Positions 1-9,046 of a stretch of 64,000 nucleotides of DNA are shown here, piece after piece. The translations under genes and the position numbers were made by a program. Below the pieces are notes generated by a model, which did not search any database, was not told the DNA's origin, and was given only the letters and a program-made list of their open reading frames with translations. Source of the stretch: CBDDFN01 sp965227065 (GTDB taxonomy: Bacteria; Pseudomonadota; Alphaproteobacteria; SPJN01); assembly GCA_965227065.1 (NCBI GenBank), contig CBDDFN010000003.1:45623-109622 (forward strand). Reading direction: 5' to 3'. The first letter of the stretch is position 1. Each line of letters starts with the position of its first letter.

Positions 1-217
1 TATAGTCCGCCCATTGGGTGCGGCCCACCGCAATCACGCCCGACCCGGTATGCAACTCGCCATGGGCAATGGTGCCGTCACGTTCTGAGACGCGAAACAT
101 TTCTTCAAACCCGTAGGTGCGAGTGAGATAGTCCATCGCCCGGTTGGGATCGTCATACAGAACAAAGACCCGCACCCCCAGCCGGGGGCCATGCGGATTT
201 GACTTGCTGTTCGCCAT
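1..217 (-). CDS. VOC/glyoxalase-superfamily protein (3' end outside window)
   Basis: Only the first 72 codons are present, because the gene runs leftward out of the window. The protein starts MANSKSNPHGPRLGVRVFVL and continues with YDDPNRAMDYL and a TYGFEEMFRV segment. A beta strand followed by a helix that precedes 'YGFE' is typical of a glyoxalase/bleomycin-resistance (VOC) half-domain of the PhnB-like type. A GGGGGAG Shine-Dalgarno sequence lies just upstream of the ATG. Substrate and metal ligands cannot be judged from this fragment. Confidence 0.6.
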   Translation of the reverse strand, partial: MANSKSNPHGPRLGVRVFVLYDDPNRAMDYLTRTYGFEEMFRVSERDGTIAHGELHTGSGVIAVGRTQWADY

Positions 218-307
218 CGTCTCCCCCTTTTGAAGGGGCGAGGTTAACCATGTCCGGCGCAAAAACGAAAGGGGTGCCGCTTGCACAGCACCCCTTTCTT
301 GTCATTT

Positions 308-427
308 GTCATTCCGGAATTTCGCATTCGCGAAATATCCGGAATCTGATGTCGTCAAAATCCGTGCCACGGTCAGATTCCGGGTTCCCTCCTTTGCCCG
401 ACGGGCTTCGGAGCGCCCCGGAATGAC
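308..427. repeat. dispersed intergenic double-hairpin repeat, copy A
   Basis: The element begins GTCATTCCGGAA and ends CCGGAATGAC, so its ends are inverted repeats. Inside there are two local hairpins, the first being TTTCGCATTCGCGAAA. An inner inverted pair, GGAATCTGA and TCAGATTCC, separates them. Related elements with the same plan occur at 5789-5890 and 49716-49827, with a half copy at 24556-24581. It fills most of the gap between ilvC and the VOC gene and could act at mRNA 3' ends. No coding sequence is supported here. Confidence 0.75.
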
Positions 428-438
428 GGGCGGCCGGT

Positions 439-1458
439 TTAGTTCTTTTCTTTGTCGACCAGCGCGTTCGACGAAATCCACGGCATCATACCGCGCAGCT
501 TGGCGCCGACTTCCTCGATCGGATGCTCGTCATTGATGCGGCGGGTGGCTTTGAACATGGGCTGACCGGCCTGATTTTCCAGCATCCAGTCGCGGACAAA
601 CTTGCCTTCCTGAATATAGGTCAGCGCGTCTTTCATGGCCTGCTTGGTCTCAGACGTCACCACTTTGGGGCCGGTGACATATTCGCCATATTCAGCCGTG
701 TTCGAGATCGAGTAATTCATGTTGGCGATGCCGCCTTCATACATCAGATCAACGATCAGCTTGACCTCGTGCAGGCACTCAAAATAGGCCATTTCGGGCG
801 CATAGCCCGCTTCGGTCAGCGTCTCGAAGCCCGCACGGATCAGCTCAACCAGGCCGCCGCACAGAACCGCTTGCTCGCCGAACAGATCGGTTTCGCACTC
901 TTCACGGAAATTGGTTTCGATGATGCCTGAGCGGCCGCCACCGATGGCAGACGCATAAGACAGGCCGACTTCCAGCGCATTGCCCGACGCGTTTTGCTCA
1001 ACCGCGATCAGGCAGGGAACGCCGCCGCCTTTGAGATATTCACCGCGCACCGTGTGGCCGGGGCCTTTGGGGGCCACCATGAACACGTCAATGTCGGGGC
1101 GCGGTTCAATCAGACGGAAGTGAACGGCCAGACCATGGGCGAAGGCAAGGGCTGCGCCCTCTTTCATATTGGGCTTGAGGTCATCTTTCCAGATCTGGGC
1201 CTGAAGCTCATCAGGCGTCAGGATCATGATCACGTCGGCGACCTTGGCGGCTTCGGCCGGGGTCATGGTGGTGAGGCCGGCGGCTTCGGCTTTCGCACGG
1301 GTGGCAGAGCCTTCACGCAGCGCGACAATGACATTCTCAACCCCTGAATCCTTCAGGTTGAGCGCATGGGCATGGCCCTGGCTGCCATAGCCGACGATCG
1401 CGACGGTTTTGGTCTTGATCAAATTCACATCCGCATCGCGGTCATAATAAACGCGCAT
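439..1458 (-). CDS. ilvC: ketol-acid reductoisomerase
   Basis: IlvC converts acetolactate or acetohydroxybutyrate to the dihydroxy acid with NADPH and Mg2+, the second common step of valine, leucine and isoleucine synthesis in the cytoplasm. The start MRVYYDRDADV follows an AAGAAGGGG ribosome site; the open frame extends 28 codons further but has no better start. The Rossmann motif GYGSQGHAHA is at residues 23-32, and the Mg-binding segment REECETDLFGEQ lies near residues 188-199. The length of 339 residues matches short class I enzymes. It is the last gene of the ilvB-ilvH-ilvC run, 46 bp after ilvH. Confidence 0.97.
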   Translation of the reverse strand: MRVYYDRDADVNLIKTKTVAIVGYGSQGHAHALNLKDSGVENVIVALREGSATRAKAEAAGLTTMTPAEAAKVADVIMILTPDELQAQIWKDDLKPNMKEGAALAFAHGLAVHFRLIEPRPDIDVFMVAPKGPGHTVRGEYLKGGGVPCLIAVEQNASGNALEVGLSYASAIGGGRSGIIETNFREECETDLFGEQAVLCGGLVELIRAGFETLTEAGYAPEMAYFECLHEVKLIVDLMYEGGIANMNYSISNTAEYGEYVTGPKVVTSETKQAMKDALTYIQEGKFVRDWMLENQAGQPMFKATRRINDEHPIEEVGAKLRGMMPWISSNALVDKEKN

Positions 1459-1504
1459 TCGCGTATCCCCTTCTTTCGAGCAATCTGGTGGTTTGGAGTG
1501 GCTT

Positions 1505-2014
1505 TTATTGGGTTCCCGCGCCGCGCGCAATGGCTGCGACACCAGTGCGGGACACGTCTTCCAGTCCCAGCGGCCGCATCAGATCAACAAAGGCGTTGAT
1601 CTTGTCGGGCGTGCCGGTCATTTCGAAAACAAAACTTTCAAGCGTGGAGTCGACCACCCGAGCACGGAAAATGTCGGCCAGGCGCAAGGCCTCAACCCGC
1701 TTGTCACCTTTGGAGACAACTTTGATCAGCGCCAGCTCGCGCTCGACACTGGGGCTTTCCACGGTCAGATCATTGACGCGATGCACCGGCACCATGCGTT
1801 CCAGCTGGGCCTTGATCTGGGTAATGACCTGGGGCGGACCGCTCGTCACAATCGTGATGCGCGAGGTGTGACCCTTATGGTCGACCTCGGCCACCGTAAG
1901 CGAGTCGATATTATAGCCCCGGCCTGAAAACAGGCCGATGACGCGGGCGAGAACTCCGGCCTCATTATCAACGAGAACCGAAAGCGTGTGCCGTTCAACC
2001 GGATCGTGACGCAT
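1505..2014 (-). CDS. ilvH: acetolactate synthase small (regulatory) subunit
   Basis: This is the 169-residue regulatory subunit that binds valine and stimulates the large subunit. The N-terminal ACT domain is clear (HTLSVLVDNEAGVLARVIGL, then GRGYNIDSL). Two in-frame ATG codons occur. The second is preferred because AAGGAG stands 7 bases before it, whereas it almost touches the first ATG at 2020. The gene lies 11 bp downstream of the large-subunit gene and feeds directly into ilvC, so the three genes are very likely one transcript. The symbol ilvN is equally used for this family. Confidence 0.95.
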   Translation of the reverse strand: MRHDPVERHTLSVLVDNEAGVLARVIGLFSGRGYNIDSLTVAEVDHKGHTSRITIVTSGPPQVITQIKAQLERMVPVHRVNDLTVESPSVERELALIKVVSKGDKRVEALRLADIFRARVVDSTLESFVFEMTGTPDKINAFVDLMRPLGLEDVSRTGVAAIARGAGTQ

Positions 2015-2025
2015 AATCATACTCC

Positions 2026-3789
2026 TTAGACCAGCGCTTTGCCCTCTTCCGACACTTCAGTGCCAGAGAGGCCGGCTTCGTCCGCCAAAATCATTTCATT
2101 GTGGGCAGCGCCGGACGGCACCATCGGATAGCAGTTCTCATCCTTGGTGACGACGCAGTCGAACAAGACAGGCTTGTCAACGCTGATCATCTCCTTGATC
2201 GCCTCATCAAGCTTGGCGGGGTCGGAACAGCGGATGCCGTGGGCGCCGTAAGCCTCAGCCAGTTTGACAAAGTCGGGCAGTGCCTCGGAATAGCTTTCAG
2301 AATAGCGCCCGCCATGCAGCAATTCCTGCCACTGGCGCACCATGCCCATATATTCATTGTTCAGGATGAAAATCTTGATCGGCAGCCGGTACTGAACCGC
2401 CGCCGACATTTCCTGCATGGTCATCTGGACCGAGGCTTCACCGGCAATGTCGATCACAAGCGCGTCGGGATGGGCGGTTTGAATGCCGAGCGCGGCGGGC
2501 AAGCCATAGCCCATGGTGCCAAGCCCGCCCGATGTCATCCAGCGGTTGGGTTCGTCAAAATGGAAATATTGCGCCGCCCACATCTGATGCTGGCCAACTT
2601 CGGTGGAGATATAACAATCCTTGCCGCGGGTCAGTTCAAACAGACGCTCAATCGCATATTGCGGTTTGATCTGGGCGGTGTCCTTTTTGTACTCAAGGCA
2701 CGCGCGCGCCCGCCAGATATCGATCTGACGCCACCAATCTTCAATGGCCGATTTGTCGGTCTGCTTGGCCGATGATTTCCACAACCGGATCATGTCTTCC
2801 AGAACATGGGCGACATCGCCGATAATCGGGATATCAACCTGAATATTCTTGTTGATGGAGCTGGGATCGATGTCGATATGGATTTTCTTCGAGCCCGGCG
2901 AGAACGCATCAAGCCGCCCGGTCACCCGGTCGTCGAACCGCGCGCCGATGCAAACCATGACGTCACAATCATGCATGGCATTGTTGGCTTCATAGGTGCC
3001 GTGCATGCCCAGCATGCCCAGCCATTGCTTGTTCGACGCGGGAAACCCGCCCAAGCCCATCAGGGTTGAGGTGACGGGGAAGCCCGTCAGCTTGGCAAGC
3101 TCCCGCAACAGCTGGCTGGCAACAGGCCCTGAATTGATGACGCCGCCGCCGGTGTACAGGATCGGCTTTTTGGCTCCGGCCATGAGCTCAACGGCTTTGC
3201 GGATCTGGTCGACATCGCCTTTGACGCGCGGCTTGTAGGTCTTGTGCTTGACCTCATGAGGCGCGCGATAGTCAGCCTTTTCAAACTGGATGTCCTTGGG
3301 GATATCGACAACGACGGGACCGGGACGGCCATGGGTCGCGACATAAAACGCATCATGCATGACACGCGCCAGATCGTTGGGTTCCTTGACCAGCCAATTG
3401 TGCTTGGTGCAGGGCCGGGTGATGCCGACCGTGTCCGCCTCTTGAAAGGCGTCATTGCCGATCAGATGGGTCGCAACCTGGCCGGTTAGACAGACGATCG
3501 GGATCGAATCCATCAAGGCATCGGTGAGGCCCGTGACCGCATTGGTCGCGCCGGGGCCTGAGGTGACCAGCACAACGCCGGGCTTGCCGGTCGAGCGCGC
3601 ATAGCCCTCGGCGGCGTGAACCGCGCCTTGTTCATGGCGGACCAGAATGTGGCGGATTTCGTTTTGCTGGAACAAAACATCATAGATCGGCAGGACGGCA
3701 CCGCCGGGATAGCCAAATACCGTGTCTACGCCTTGATCCTTCAAGGCTTTCAACACAATTTCTGCTCCGGTCATTTGCGCGGCTGTCAT
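2026..3789 (-). CDS. ilvB: acetolactate synthase large (catalytic) subunit
   Basis: This thiamine-diphosphate enzyme condenses two pyruvates, or pyruvate with 2-oxobutyrate. At 587 residues it has the usual three domains: an N-terminal PYR domain with the catalytic glutamate in RHEQGAVHAAEG (Glu53), a central FAD-related domain, and a C-terminal PP domain. The ThDP motif reads IAGEASVQM...LNNEYMGMV rather than a strict GDG, which I recall as common in alphaproteobacterial enzymes. The ATG follows GGGGCGGAG. The paralogue-based name (ilvB or ilvI) cannot be decided here. Confidence 0.95.
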   Translation of the reverse strand: MTAAQMTGAEIVLKALKDQGVDTVFGYPGGAVLPIYDVLFQQNEIRHILVRHEQGAVHAAEGYARSTGKPGVVLVTSGPGATNAVTGLTDALMDSIPIVCLTGQVATHLIGNDAFQEADTVGITRPCTKHNWLVKEPNDLARVMHDAFYVATHGRPGPVVVDIPKDIQFEKADYRAPHEVKHKTYKPRVKGDVDQIRKAVELMAGAKKPILYTGGGVINSGPVASQLLRELAKLTGFPVTSTLMGLGGFPASNKQWLGMLGMHGTYEANNAMHDCDVMVCIGARFDDRVTGRLDAFSPGSKKIHIDIDPSSINKNIQVDIPIIGDVAHVLEDMIRLWKSSAKQTDKSAIEDWWRQIDIWRARACLEYKKDTAQIKPQYAIERLFELTRGKDCYISTEVGQHQMWAAQYFHFDEPNRWMTSGGLGTMGYGLPAALGIQTAHPDALVIDIAGEASVQMTMQEMSAAVQYRLPIKIFILNNEYMGMVRQWQELLHGGRYSESYSEALPDFVKLAEAYGAHGIRCSDPAKLDEAIKEMISVDKPVLFDCVVTKDENCYPMVPSGAAHNEMILADEAGLSGTEVSEEGKALV

Positions 3790-3818
3790 GGCTCCGCCCC
3801 TTCTCTACCAACACTCAC

Positions 3819-3843
3819 GAAAACAAACGCCCCGCCAGCGGGG
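3819..3843 (-). terminator. probable intrinsic terminator after miaA
   Basis: Read on the minus strand, the stem CCCCG/CGGGG with a CTGG loop is followed by CGTTTGTTTTC. It lies between the miaA stop and the ilvB start. It could separate the two units or act as an attenuator for ilvB. I found no leader peptide rich in branched-chain codons before it, so plain termination is the simpler reading. The five-base-pair stem is short. Confidence 0.45.
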
Positions 3844-3897
3844 TCACCGCTGTGGACGAGGCGTCCTTCAGATGGCGCGCACCCTACGGGCTCGGAT

Positions 3898-4860
3898 TCA
3901 GGGAATCAACCCCTTCTCGTCAATTTTCGATAACAAAATGTCGCAACTTGTTTTCATTTGTTGCGCATTTAGCATCTCCCACGAAATCATCTGATTCCGT
4001 ATCCAGGTCAGCTGGCGTTTGGCATAACGCCGCGTTTCCCGCTTGGCGGTCTCGATCGCTTCGGCTTCATCCATCGCGCCGGTCAGCGCCTTGACAAGCT
4101 GCGGCACACCCAGGGCCCGCATGGCCGGCAAACGGGGATCAAAGCCCGCCTCGTGCAAGCTGCGTACCTCGTCCCATGCCCCGTTTTGGAGCATCAAATC
4201 AAAGCGCTCGTCACAGCGGGCATAAAGCCAGTCCCGCTGAGGCACAAGGGCGGCTTTCACCAGGCGCGCACCCGACAATGGCCCCGGCACAGTCTGGGCC
4301 TGCCAGTCAGCGAGTGAGCGGCCTGTCGCTGTCATAACCGACCAGGCCCGCAATACGCGAAGCTGGTCATTTTCTTCAAGCCGCGCGGCCATGCCCGGAT
4401 CAATCGCGGCAAGCCGCTTGTGCAATGCGGGCGCGCCTTCGCCGTCAATGATAGCTTGACCCTCATCAATCAATGCAAGGGAAACCGGCGGGGTCGGCGC
4501 AAGCCCCTCGGTCAGGCTGCGAAAATAAAGCCCGGTGCCGCCGACAATCAGCGGCACCACGCCCTCGTCCCACAATGTGTGCAGCACTGGCGTGGTCAGT
4601 TCGACATAGCGTCCCGCCGATCCGGCATCGGCCACAGACAGCACGCCATAAAGATGATGCGGCGCATGGGCGTGATCCCGGGCAGACGGCGATGCCGCCA
4701 GAACCGGAATTTCCCGGTAAATCTGCATGGCATCACAATTGACGATAGCTGATTTAACGCCGCGTTCACCAAGCGCGTCATAAAGCCCAAGGGCAAGCGC
4801 CGACTTGCCGCTCGCCGTCGGGCCTGCAATAAGAACAGCCATCGAATCATTTCGTTCCAT
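3898..4860 (-). CDS. miaA: tRNA dimethylallyltransferase
   Basis: MiaA transfers a dimethylallyl group to N6 of adenosine 37 in tRNAs that read codons starting with U. The P-loop GPTASGKS sits at residues 13-20, followed by the family signature NCDAMQIYREI. The C-terminal tRNA-binding region ends with a RRYAKRQLTWIRNQ segment, also typical of the family. At 320 residues the length is normal. The first ATG is immediately preceded by AAGGGGGG with no spacer, so the start could instead be the ATG six codons later (MAVLIAGPT). It is divergent from serB, with only 29 bp between them. Confidence 0.95.
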   Translation of the reverse strand: MERNDSMAVLIAGPTASGKSALALGLYDALGERGVKSAIVNCDAMQIYREIPVLAASPSARDHAHAPHHLYGVLSVADAGSAGRYVELTTPVLHTLWDEGVVPLIVGGTGLYFRSLTEGLAPTPPVSLALIDEGQAIIDGEGAPALHKRLAAIDPGMAARLEENDQLRVLRAWSVMTATGRSLADWQAQTVPGPLSGARLVKAALVPQRDWLYARCDERFDLMLQNGAWDEVRSLHEAGFDPRLPAMRALGVPQLVKALTGAMDEAEAIETAKRETRRYAKRQLTWIRNQMISWEMLNAQQMKTSCDILLSKIDEKGLIP

Positions 4861-4889
4861 CCCCCCTTATAGACTGTGGATTCTGAAAT

Positions 4890-5786
4890 ATGGACCTTGT
4901 GCTGACCTTGATTGCGCCAGAGGGCGCGCTTCAGTCTGAAGCCATCGACCAGGCGCGCGCGATCATTGAGGATCTGGGCGGCACGGTGGGCCGGACAGGT
5001 TGGCTGAAGGAAAACACAGCCGCCGATATTTTGTTTGAACATGCCCCGCTCAACGGGGTGGAAACAAAGATGCGCGCCGCTGTGCCGGAGATTGATTTGC
5101 TGGCGCAGAACGCCCATCCCGATGGCCGCAAGAAGCAGCTTCTGATCGCCGATATGGATTCGACCATTATCCCGGTCGAATGTCTTGATGAATTGGCCGA
5201 CTTTGCCGATCTCAAACCGCAAATTTCAGCGATCACCGAACGCGCCATGCGCGGCGAGCTTGATTTCGAGGCCGCCCTTGATGAGCGGATTGGCCTGCTG
5301 GCCCAGCATGGCCTGGGTGAGGATGCCTTGCAGGCCTGCTTTGACACGCGCATCAGCCTGTCGCCGGGCGCGGAAATGCTGGTCAAAACCATGCGCGCCC
5401 ACGGGGCGGTGACCGCGCTTGTGTCGGGCGGCTTTACCTTCTTTACCGAACGGGTGGCCGAGCTTGCAGGCTTTGAACTCAACCGCGCCAATATTCTGGA
5501 ATTTGATGGCGGGCTGCTGAAAAGCGTCGCCCGGCCCATTCTGGGCAAAGAGGCCAAGCGTGAGACACTGATCAAGCTGTGCGGCGAAGCCGGGCTCAGC
5601 ACTGATCATGCGGTGGCCATCGGCGATGGCGCCAATGATCTTGCGATGATTGAAAAGGCGGGTCTGGGCGTTGCCTATCGCGCCAAGCCCGTGGTGGCAG
5701 AGGCGGCCCGCGCGCGTATCGATCACACCGACCTCACCACCTTGCTCTATTTCCAGGGCTATAAGGTGGGTGAGTTTGTGACCTGA
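4890..5786 (+). CDS. serB: phosphoserine phosphatase
   Basis: SerB removes the phosphate from L-phosphoserine, the last step of serine synthesis. HAD motif I is DMDSTII, with the nucleophile Asp88 and general acid Asp90. Motif III/IV appears as GDGANDLAMI near residue 245, and a serine/threonine motif is in ALVSGGFTFF. The first 80 residues form an ACT-like N-terminal domain, as in other 290-300 residue proteobacterial SerB proteins. A dispersed intergenic repeat starts 2 bp after the stop codon. Confidence 0.95.
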   Translation: MDLVLTLIAPEGALQSEAIDQARAIIEDLGGTVGRTGWLKENTAADILFEHAPLNGVETKMRAAVPEIDLLAQNAHPDGRKKQLLIADMDSTIIPVECLDELADFADLKPQISAITERAMRGELDFEAALDERIGLLAQHGLGEDALQACFDTRISLSPGAEMLVKTMRAHGAVTALVSGGFTFFTERVAELAGFELNRANILEFDGGLLKSVARPILGKEAKRETLIKLCGEAGLSTDHAVAIGDGANDLAMIEKAGLGVAYRAKPVVAEAARARIDHTDLTTLLYFQGYKVGEFVT

Positions 5787-5788
5787 CC

Positions 5789-5890
5789 TCATCCCGGCCA
5801 AGGCGAAAGCCGCGAGCCGGGATCCAGAAAGCGGCACAGCCTATGAAATGTCTGGATCCCGGATATTTCACACGCGAAATTCCGGGATGA
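5789..5890. repeat. dispersed intergenic double-hairpin repeat, copy B
   Basis: The element starts TCATCCCGG and ends CCGGGATGA. Two internal hairpins are separated by the inner inverted pair GGGATCCAGA and TCTGGATCCC. The right hairpin, ATTTCACACGCGAAAT, resembles the left hairpin of copy A, so this copy lies in the opposite orientation. It occupies the gap between the convergent serB and acetyltransferase genes, where it could protect or terminate both transcripts. Confidence 0.75.
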
Positions 5891-5899
5891 CGTACCCTC

Positions 5900-6355
5900 T
5901 TAGGAACAGTTCCGCTCAAACAGTCCGGTCTTCTTGTTTTCAGCAAATCCCATGGCGGCAAAGAAGGCACGGCCGGCCCTGTTGCCATGATCGGGGTCAG
6001 CGATGGCGGTACACGGGCCTTGCTCGATCACCAGCTCATCAAGCACCAGCCGCAGCGCCTCACCGCCAATGCCCTTGCGGCGATAATCGCGAATGGCGAC
6101 GAACAGATCAACGCCCCAGGCCCCGTCGGGCGCCTTGCTCCACGGTCCCAAAGGCGCGCGGGAGACATCATAGCGCTGGATATAACCGACCGGCTCGCCG
6201 TCACGTTCAATGATCAGGCGCACCAGCCACTGGGCGTTGAAGTCGCGGGCAATCTCTCCCATCCAGCTTGGCCCAAACCAGCGCGCGACCGAGCGGCGCT
6301 CAAACCACGACGCCAAAAGCGGCAGGTCCAGAATATGAACCTGCCGCACTGTCAC
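5900..6355 (-). CDS. GNAT acetyltransferase, AAC(6')-like
   Basis: The protein has the GNAT core: a beta-strand/DxD-like region WGVDLFVAIRD, the acetyl-CoA loop RRKGIGGEAL, and the C-terminal DPDHGNRAGRAFFAAMGF. The paired tryptophan/glycine layout and 'DP...N..A..F..MGF' ending resemble aminoglycoside 6'-N-acetyltransferases and IucB-like enzymes. No ATG is well placed. I chose the GTG that gives VTVRQVHILDL, 20 bp after the HtrA stop codon; the GTG two codons later is equally possible. The substrate is unknown, and chromosomal relatives often do not confer drug resistance. Confidence 0.75.
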   Translation of the reverse strand: MTVRQVHILDLPLLASWFERRSVARWFGPSWMGEIARDFNAQWLVRLIIERDGEPVGYIQRYDVSRAPLGPWSKAPDGAWGVDLFVAIRDYRRKGIGGEALRLVLDELVIEQGPCTAIADPDHGNRAGRAFFAAMGFAENKKTGLFERNCS

Positions 6356-6374
6356 CTGGCCCTGTGGGCCTTGT

Positions 6375-7844
6375 TTACTGGTCTTCGTCAAGCCGGAACG
6401 GAACGAAGCGCAAATCACCACCGCGCGAGCGGATCATGAACAAGGCGACCTTCTTGCCGTCCTTTTTGATCGCCTCGATACGGGCGGTGACGTCTTCAGG
6501 CTTGCCGACCTCTTCACCCGACACTTCGCGGATCAGCTCGCCGGGGCGGATATTCTTGTCCGCCGCCGCGGAGCCGCGCTCCACCTGCGTGATCAGCACA
6601 CCGTCTTCATCGTCGGACAGGCCATATTGTTCGCGCAGAACGCTGGTGGGACTCGACAGGCTCATACCGAAGACCGTCTTGGTCGCGGCAGGCTCATCGG
6701 TCTTGCCTTCTTCCAGCGCGGCTTCGGCCTCTTCCATGCGGGCAATGTGCACGGTCAACGTCTTTTCCTTACCATCACGCCAAATCACAACCTTGACCTT
6801 CGAGCCAATTGAGGTGTCAGCGACCAGCCGGCTCAAGGCACGATGATCTTCCACATCCTTGCCATTGAACTCGACAATGACATCGCCTTCGACAATGCCG
6901 GCATTGGAGGCCGGGTCGCCTTCAAACACCCCGGCGACAAGTGCACCGCGCGGCTTATCCAGGCCAACCGCTTCGGCAATATCGTCAGACACATGCTGGA
7001 TGCGCACACCCAGCCAGCCCCGGCGGGTTTCACCATATTCAAGGATTTGATCGACCACACCGCGCGCCAGCGATTCAGGAACCGCAAAGCCGATGCCGAT
7101 TGAGCCGCCATTGGGCGACAGGATCGCAGTGTTCACACCAATCACCCGGCCATCCATGGTGAACAGCGGGCCACCCGAATTACCGCGGTTGATCGGCGCG
7201 TCGGTCTGGATGAAATCATCGTAAGAGCCTGCGCCAATGTCGCGATTGCGCGCCGAGATGATTCCGGCGGTCACCGTGCCGCCAAGGCCCAGCGGATTGC
7301 CGATGGCAATCACCCAATCGCCGACACGGGCGGCGTCGGAGGAGCCCCATTCGACCGACGGCAGCTTTTTGGTCGTGTCGACCTTGAGCACGGCAATGTC
7401 GGTCTTGGGATCGCGGCCAACCAGCTTGGCGGGCAGCTCTTCACCGTCGGAAAAGATCACCATGATCTCGTCGGCATCATCAATGACGTGATTGTTGGTG
7501 ATGATCACACCATCTTCATCAATGACAAAGCCTGAGCCGAGCGAGCGCACCTTGCGTTCCTTCTGGCCTTCGCCCTGACGTTCGAAAAAGTCTTTGAAAA
7601 AATCCTCAAACGGCGATCCCGGAGGGAATTGCGGCATCTGCATGCCACCCTTGACGTGCGACGTGGTCGAGATATTGACCACGGCGGGCGAAACACGTTC
7701 GGCCAGATCGGCAAAACTGCCCGGCATGTCGCGGGCCAGCGCCTGGCTGGCGAGTGCAATCATCAATCCGAGAATGAGCCCCAGCGTGAGCAACGCCCGT
7801 ACGGGCGCCTCAACCGCTTTGGCTTTTGTTTGAGAACGGGACAT
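6375..7844 (-). CDS. degP: periplasmic HtrA/DegP-family serine protease
   Basis: This exported trypsin-like protease degrades misfolded envelope proteins. With the start at MSRSQTKAKA, which follows GGAAG by 6 bases, it has 489 residues. A signal anchor ends near SQALA. The catalytic triad is His119 (TNNHVID), Asp149 (DIAVL) and Ser223 (RGNSGGPL). Two PDZ domains follow, the first beginning RRGWLGVRIQ and the second ending with SGEEVGKPEDV. A Gln/Met-rich loop (GGMQMPQFPPGSPFEDFF) is typical of DegP/DegQ. Its place after hflK-hflC suggests a shared envelope quality-control role. Confidence 0.93.
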   Translation of the reverse strand: MSRSQTKAKAVEAPVRALLTLGLILGLMIALASQALARDMPGSFADLAERVSPAVVNISTTSHVKGGMQMPQFPPGSPFEDFFKDFFERQGEGQKERKVRSLGSGFVIDEDGVIITNNHVIDDADEIMVIFSDGEELPAKLVGRDPKTDIAVLKVDTTKKLPSVEWGSSDAARVGDWVIAIGNPLGLGGTVTAGIISARNRDIGAGSYDDFIQTDAPINRGNSGGPLFTMDGRVIGVNTAILSPNGGSIGIGFAVPESLARGVVDQILEYGETRRGWLGVRIQHVSDDIAEAVGLDKPRGALVAGVFEGDPASNAGIVEGDVIVEFNGKDVEDHRALSRLVADTSIGSKVKVVIWRDGKEKTLTVHIARMEEAEAALEEGKTDEPAATKTVFGMSLSSPTSVLREQYGLSDDEDGVLITQVERGSAAADKNIRPGELIREVSGEEVGKPEDVTARIEAIKKDGKKVALFMIRSRGGDLRFVPFRLDEDQ

Positions 7845-7981
7845 AGACACTTCCATTTCTGTCTGGAATTTCCTGTTGGAACTGTTGAACCCTGCAGTGT
7901 GCCGGGAAGTTTGTAAAAAATAAGGCAGCGGGGCGTCGCATTGCAGTCTTTTTATGGCTTGGCCCTCACTCTTTCGTGCCC

Positions 7982-8167
7982 TCACCCTTTGGCCAGCGCG
8001 ACGATCAACAGCCCAAGCAAGGCTGCGACCAATCCTGTAATGCGCAGCTGGCCTTCAGGCATGGCCAGCACTGACACAATCATCTTGCGCATCGTCTGGG
8101 GCATCGCCGCATAAAGGACGCCCTCCATGACAAGGGCGATGCCCAGACCAATCAGGATGACGTCCAT
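7982..8167 (-). CDS. DUF2065 small membrane protein
   Basis: This 61-residue protein has two hydrophobic helices, VILIGLGIALVMEGVLYAA and ITGLVAALLGLLIVALA, joined by a short PQTMRKMIVSVLAMPEG loop. That matches DUF2065 (YjeT-like) proteins, which very commonly lie beside hflK and hflC. Its function is unknown. It begins 9 bp after hflC and is probably in the same operon. Confidence 0.85.
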   Translation of the reverse strand: MDVILIGLGIALVMEGVLYAAMPQTMRKMIVSVLAMPEGQLRITGLVAALLGLLIVALAKG

Positions 8168-8176
8168 GGCGCGCGC

Positions 8177-9046
8177 TTAATTCCGGCCTTCAATATCACC
8201 AAAGAACTTGAAGAAGTCGGATTTGGGATCAAGCAGCATGGACGTTGAACTGCCGCCCAGGGCCCGCTGATAGGCAAGCATGGAGCGATAGAATTCAAAG
8301 AACTCCGTGTCCTTGCCGTAAGCTTCAGCGAGGATGCGGTTGCGTTCCCGATCACCTTCACCGCGCAGAATGTCGGCTTGCTTTTCCGCATTGGCCTTGA
8401 TGACGGCGACCTGACGGTCGGCATCAGCGCGGGTCTCTTGCGCATCCTCCGAGCCTTCGGCGCGCAGCTGATTGGCGTCGCGCTTCCGTTCGGCATTCAT
8501 CCGATTGTAGATCGAGTTTGAGTTTTCTTCGGGCAGATCAACCCGGCGCAAGCGCACATCGACAATCTCGATACCAAAATCAGCGGCCTTTCGCGTCACA
8601 TCCTTGGCAATATCGACCATCAACGCGCCCCGCGCACCCGACACAATATCGTCGGATTCGCGCTTGGCGAGGATTTCGCGCACCGAGGCATCCATCAGCG
8701 TCTGGATACGGTTGGCGGCCACCCGCTCATCACGCAAGCGCTGGAAGTACAAAAGCGGATTGACAATGCGCCAGCGCGCAAAGGCATCAACCACCAGACG
8801 GCGATTGTCGCCGGCGACAATTTCCTGAGCCTTGGCATCAAAGTTCAGGATGCGCTTTTCCATATATTCAACCTGCTGGATGAACGGCAGTTTGAAATTG
8901 AGCCCGGGCTCGACAATGGTGCGCTTGGGTTCGTTGAGCTGGAAGACCAGCGCCTGTTCGGTCTGCTTGACGGTGAACATGGAGCTCATCGCCACAAACG
9001 CGCCGATCACGAGGATAACGCCAACAATGATGATGGAACGGTTCAT
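8177..9046 (-). CDS. hflC: HflC, FtsH protease modulator
   Basis: HflC and HflK form a large membrane-anchored SPFH complex that surrounds and regulates the FtsH protease. The 289-residue protein has one N-terminal membrane segment (IIIVGVILVIGAFVAM), then the SPFH/band-7 domain with QTEQALVFQLNEP and the basic LPFIQQVEYMEKRIL stretch. A charged coiled-coil follows, rich in RADADRQVAVIKANAEKQAD-type repeats. Its ATG overlaps the hflK stop codon in TAATG, which implies translational coupling. Confidence 0.95.
   Translation of the reverse strand: MNRSIIIVGVILVIGAFVAMSSMFTVKQTEQALVFQLNEPKRTIVEPGLNFKLPFIQQVEYMEKRILNFDAKAQEIVAGDNRRLVVDAFARWRIVNPLLYFQRLRDERVAANRIQTLMDASVREILAKRESDDIVSGARGALMVDIAKDVTRKAADFGIEIVDVRLRRVDLPEENSNSIYNRMNAERKRDANQLRAEGSEDAQETRADADRQVAVIKANAEKQADILRGEGDRERNRILAEAYGKDTEFFEFYRSMLAYQRALGGSSTSMLLDPKSDFFKFFGDIEGRN

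Noticed and set aside
3790..3897. Possible leader-peptide attenuator for ilvB
   Set aside because: No short open frame rich in Leu, Ile or Val codons precedes the hairpin, so an ordinary terminator after miaA is more likely.
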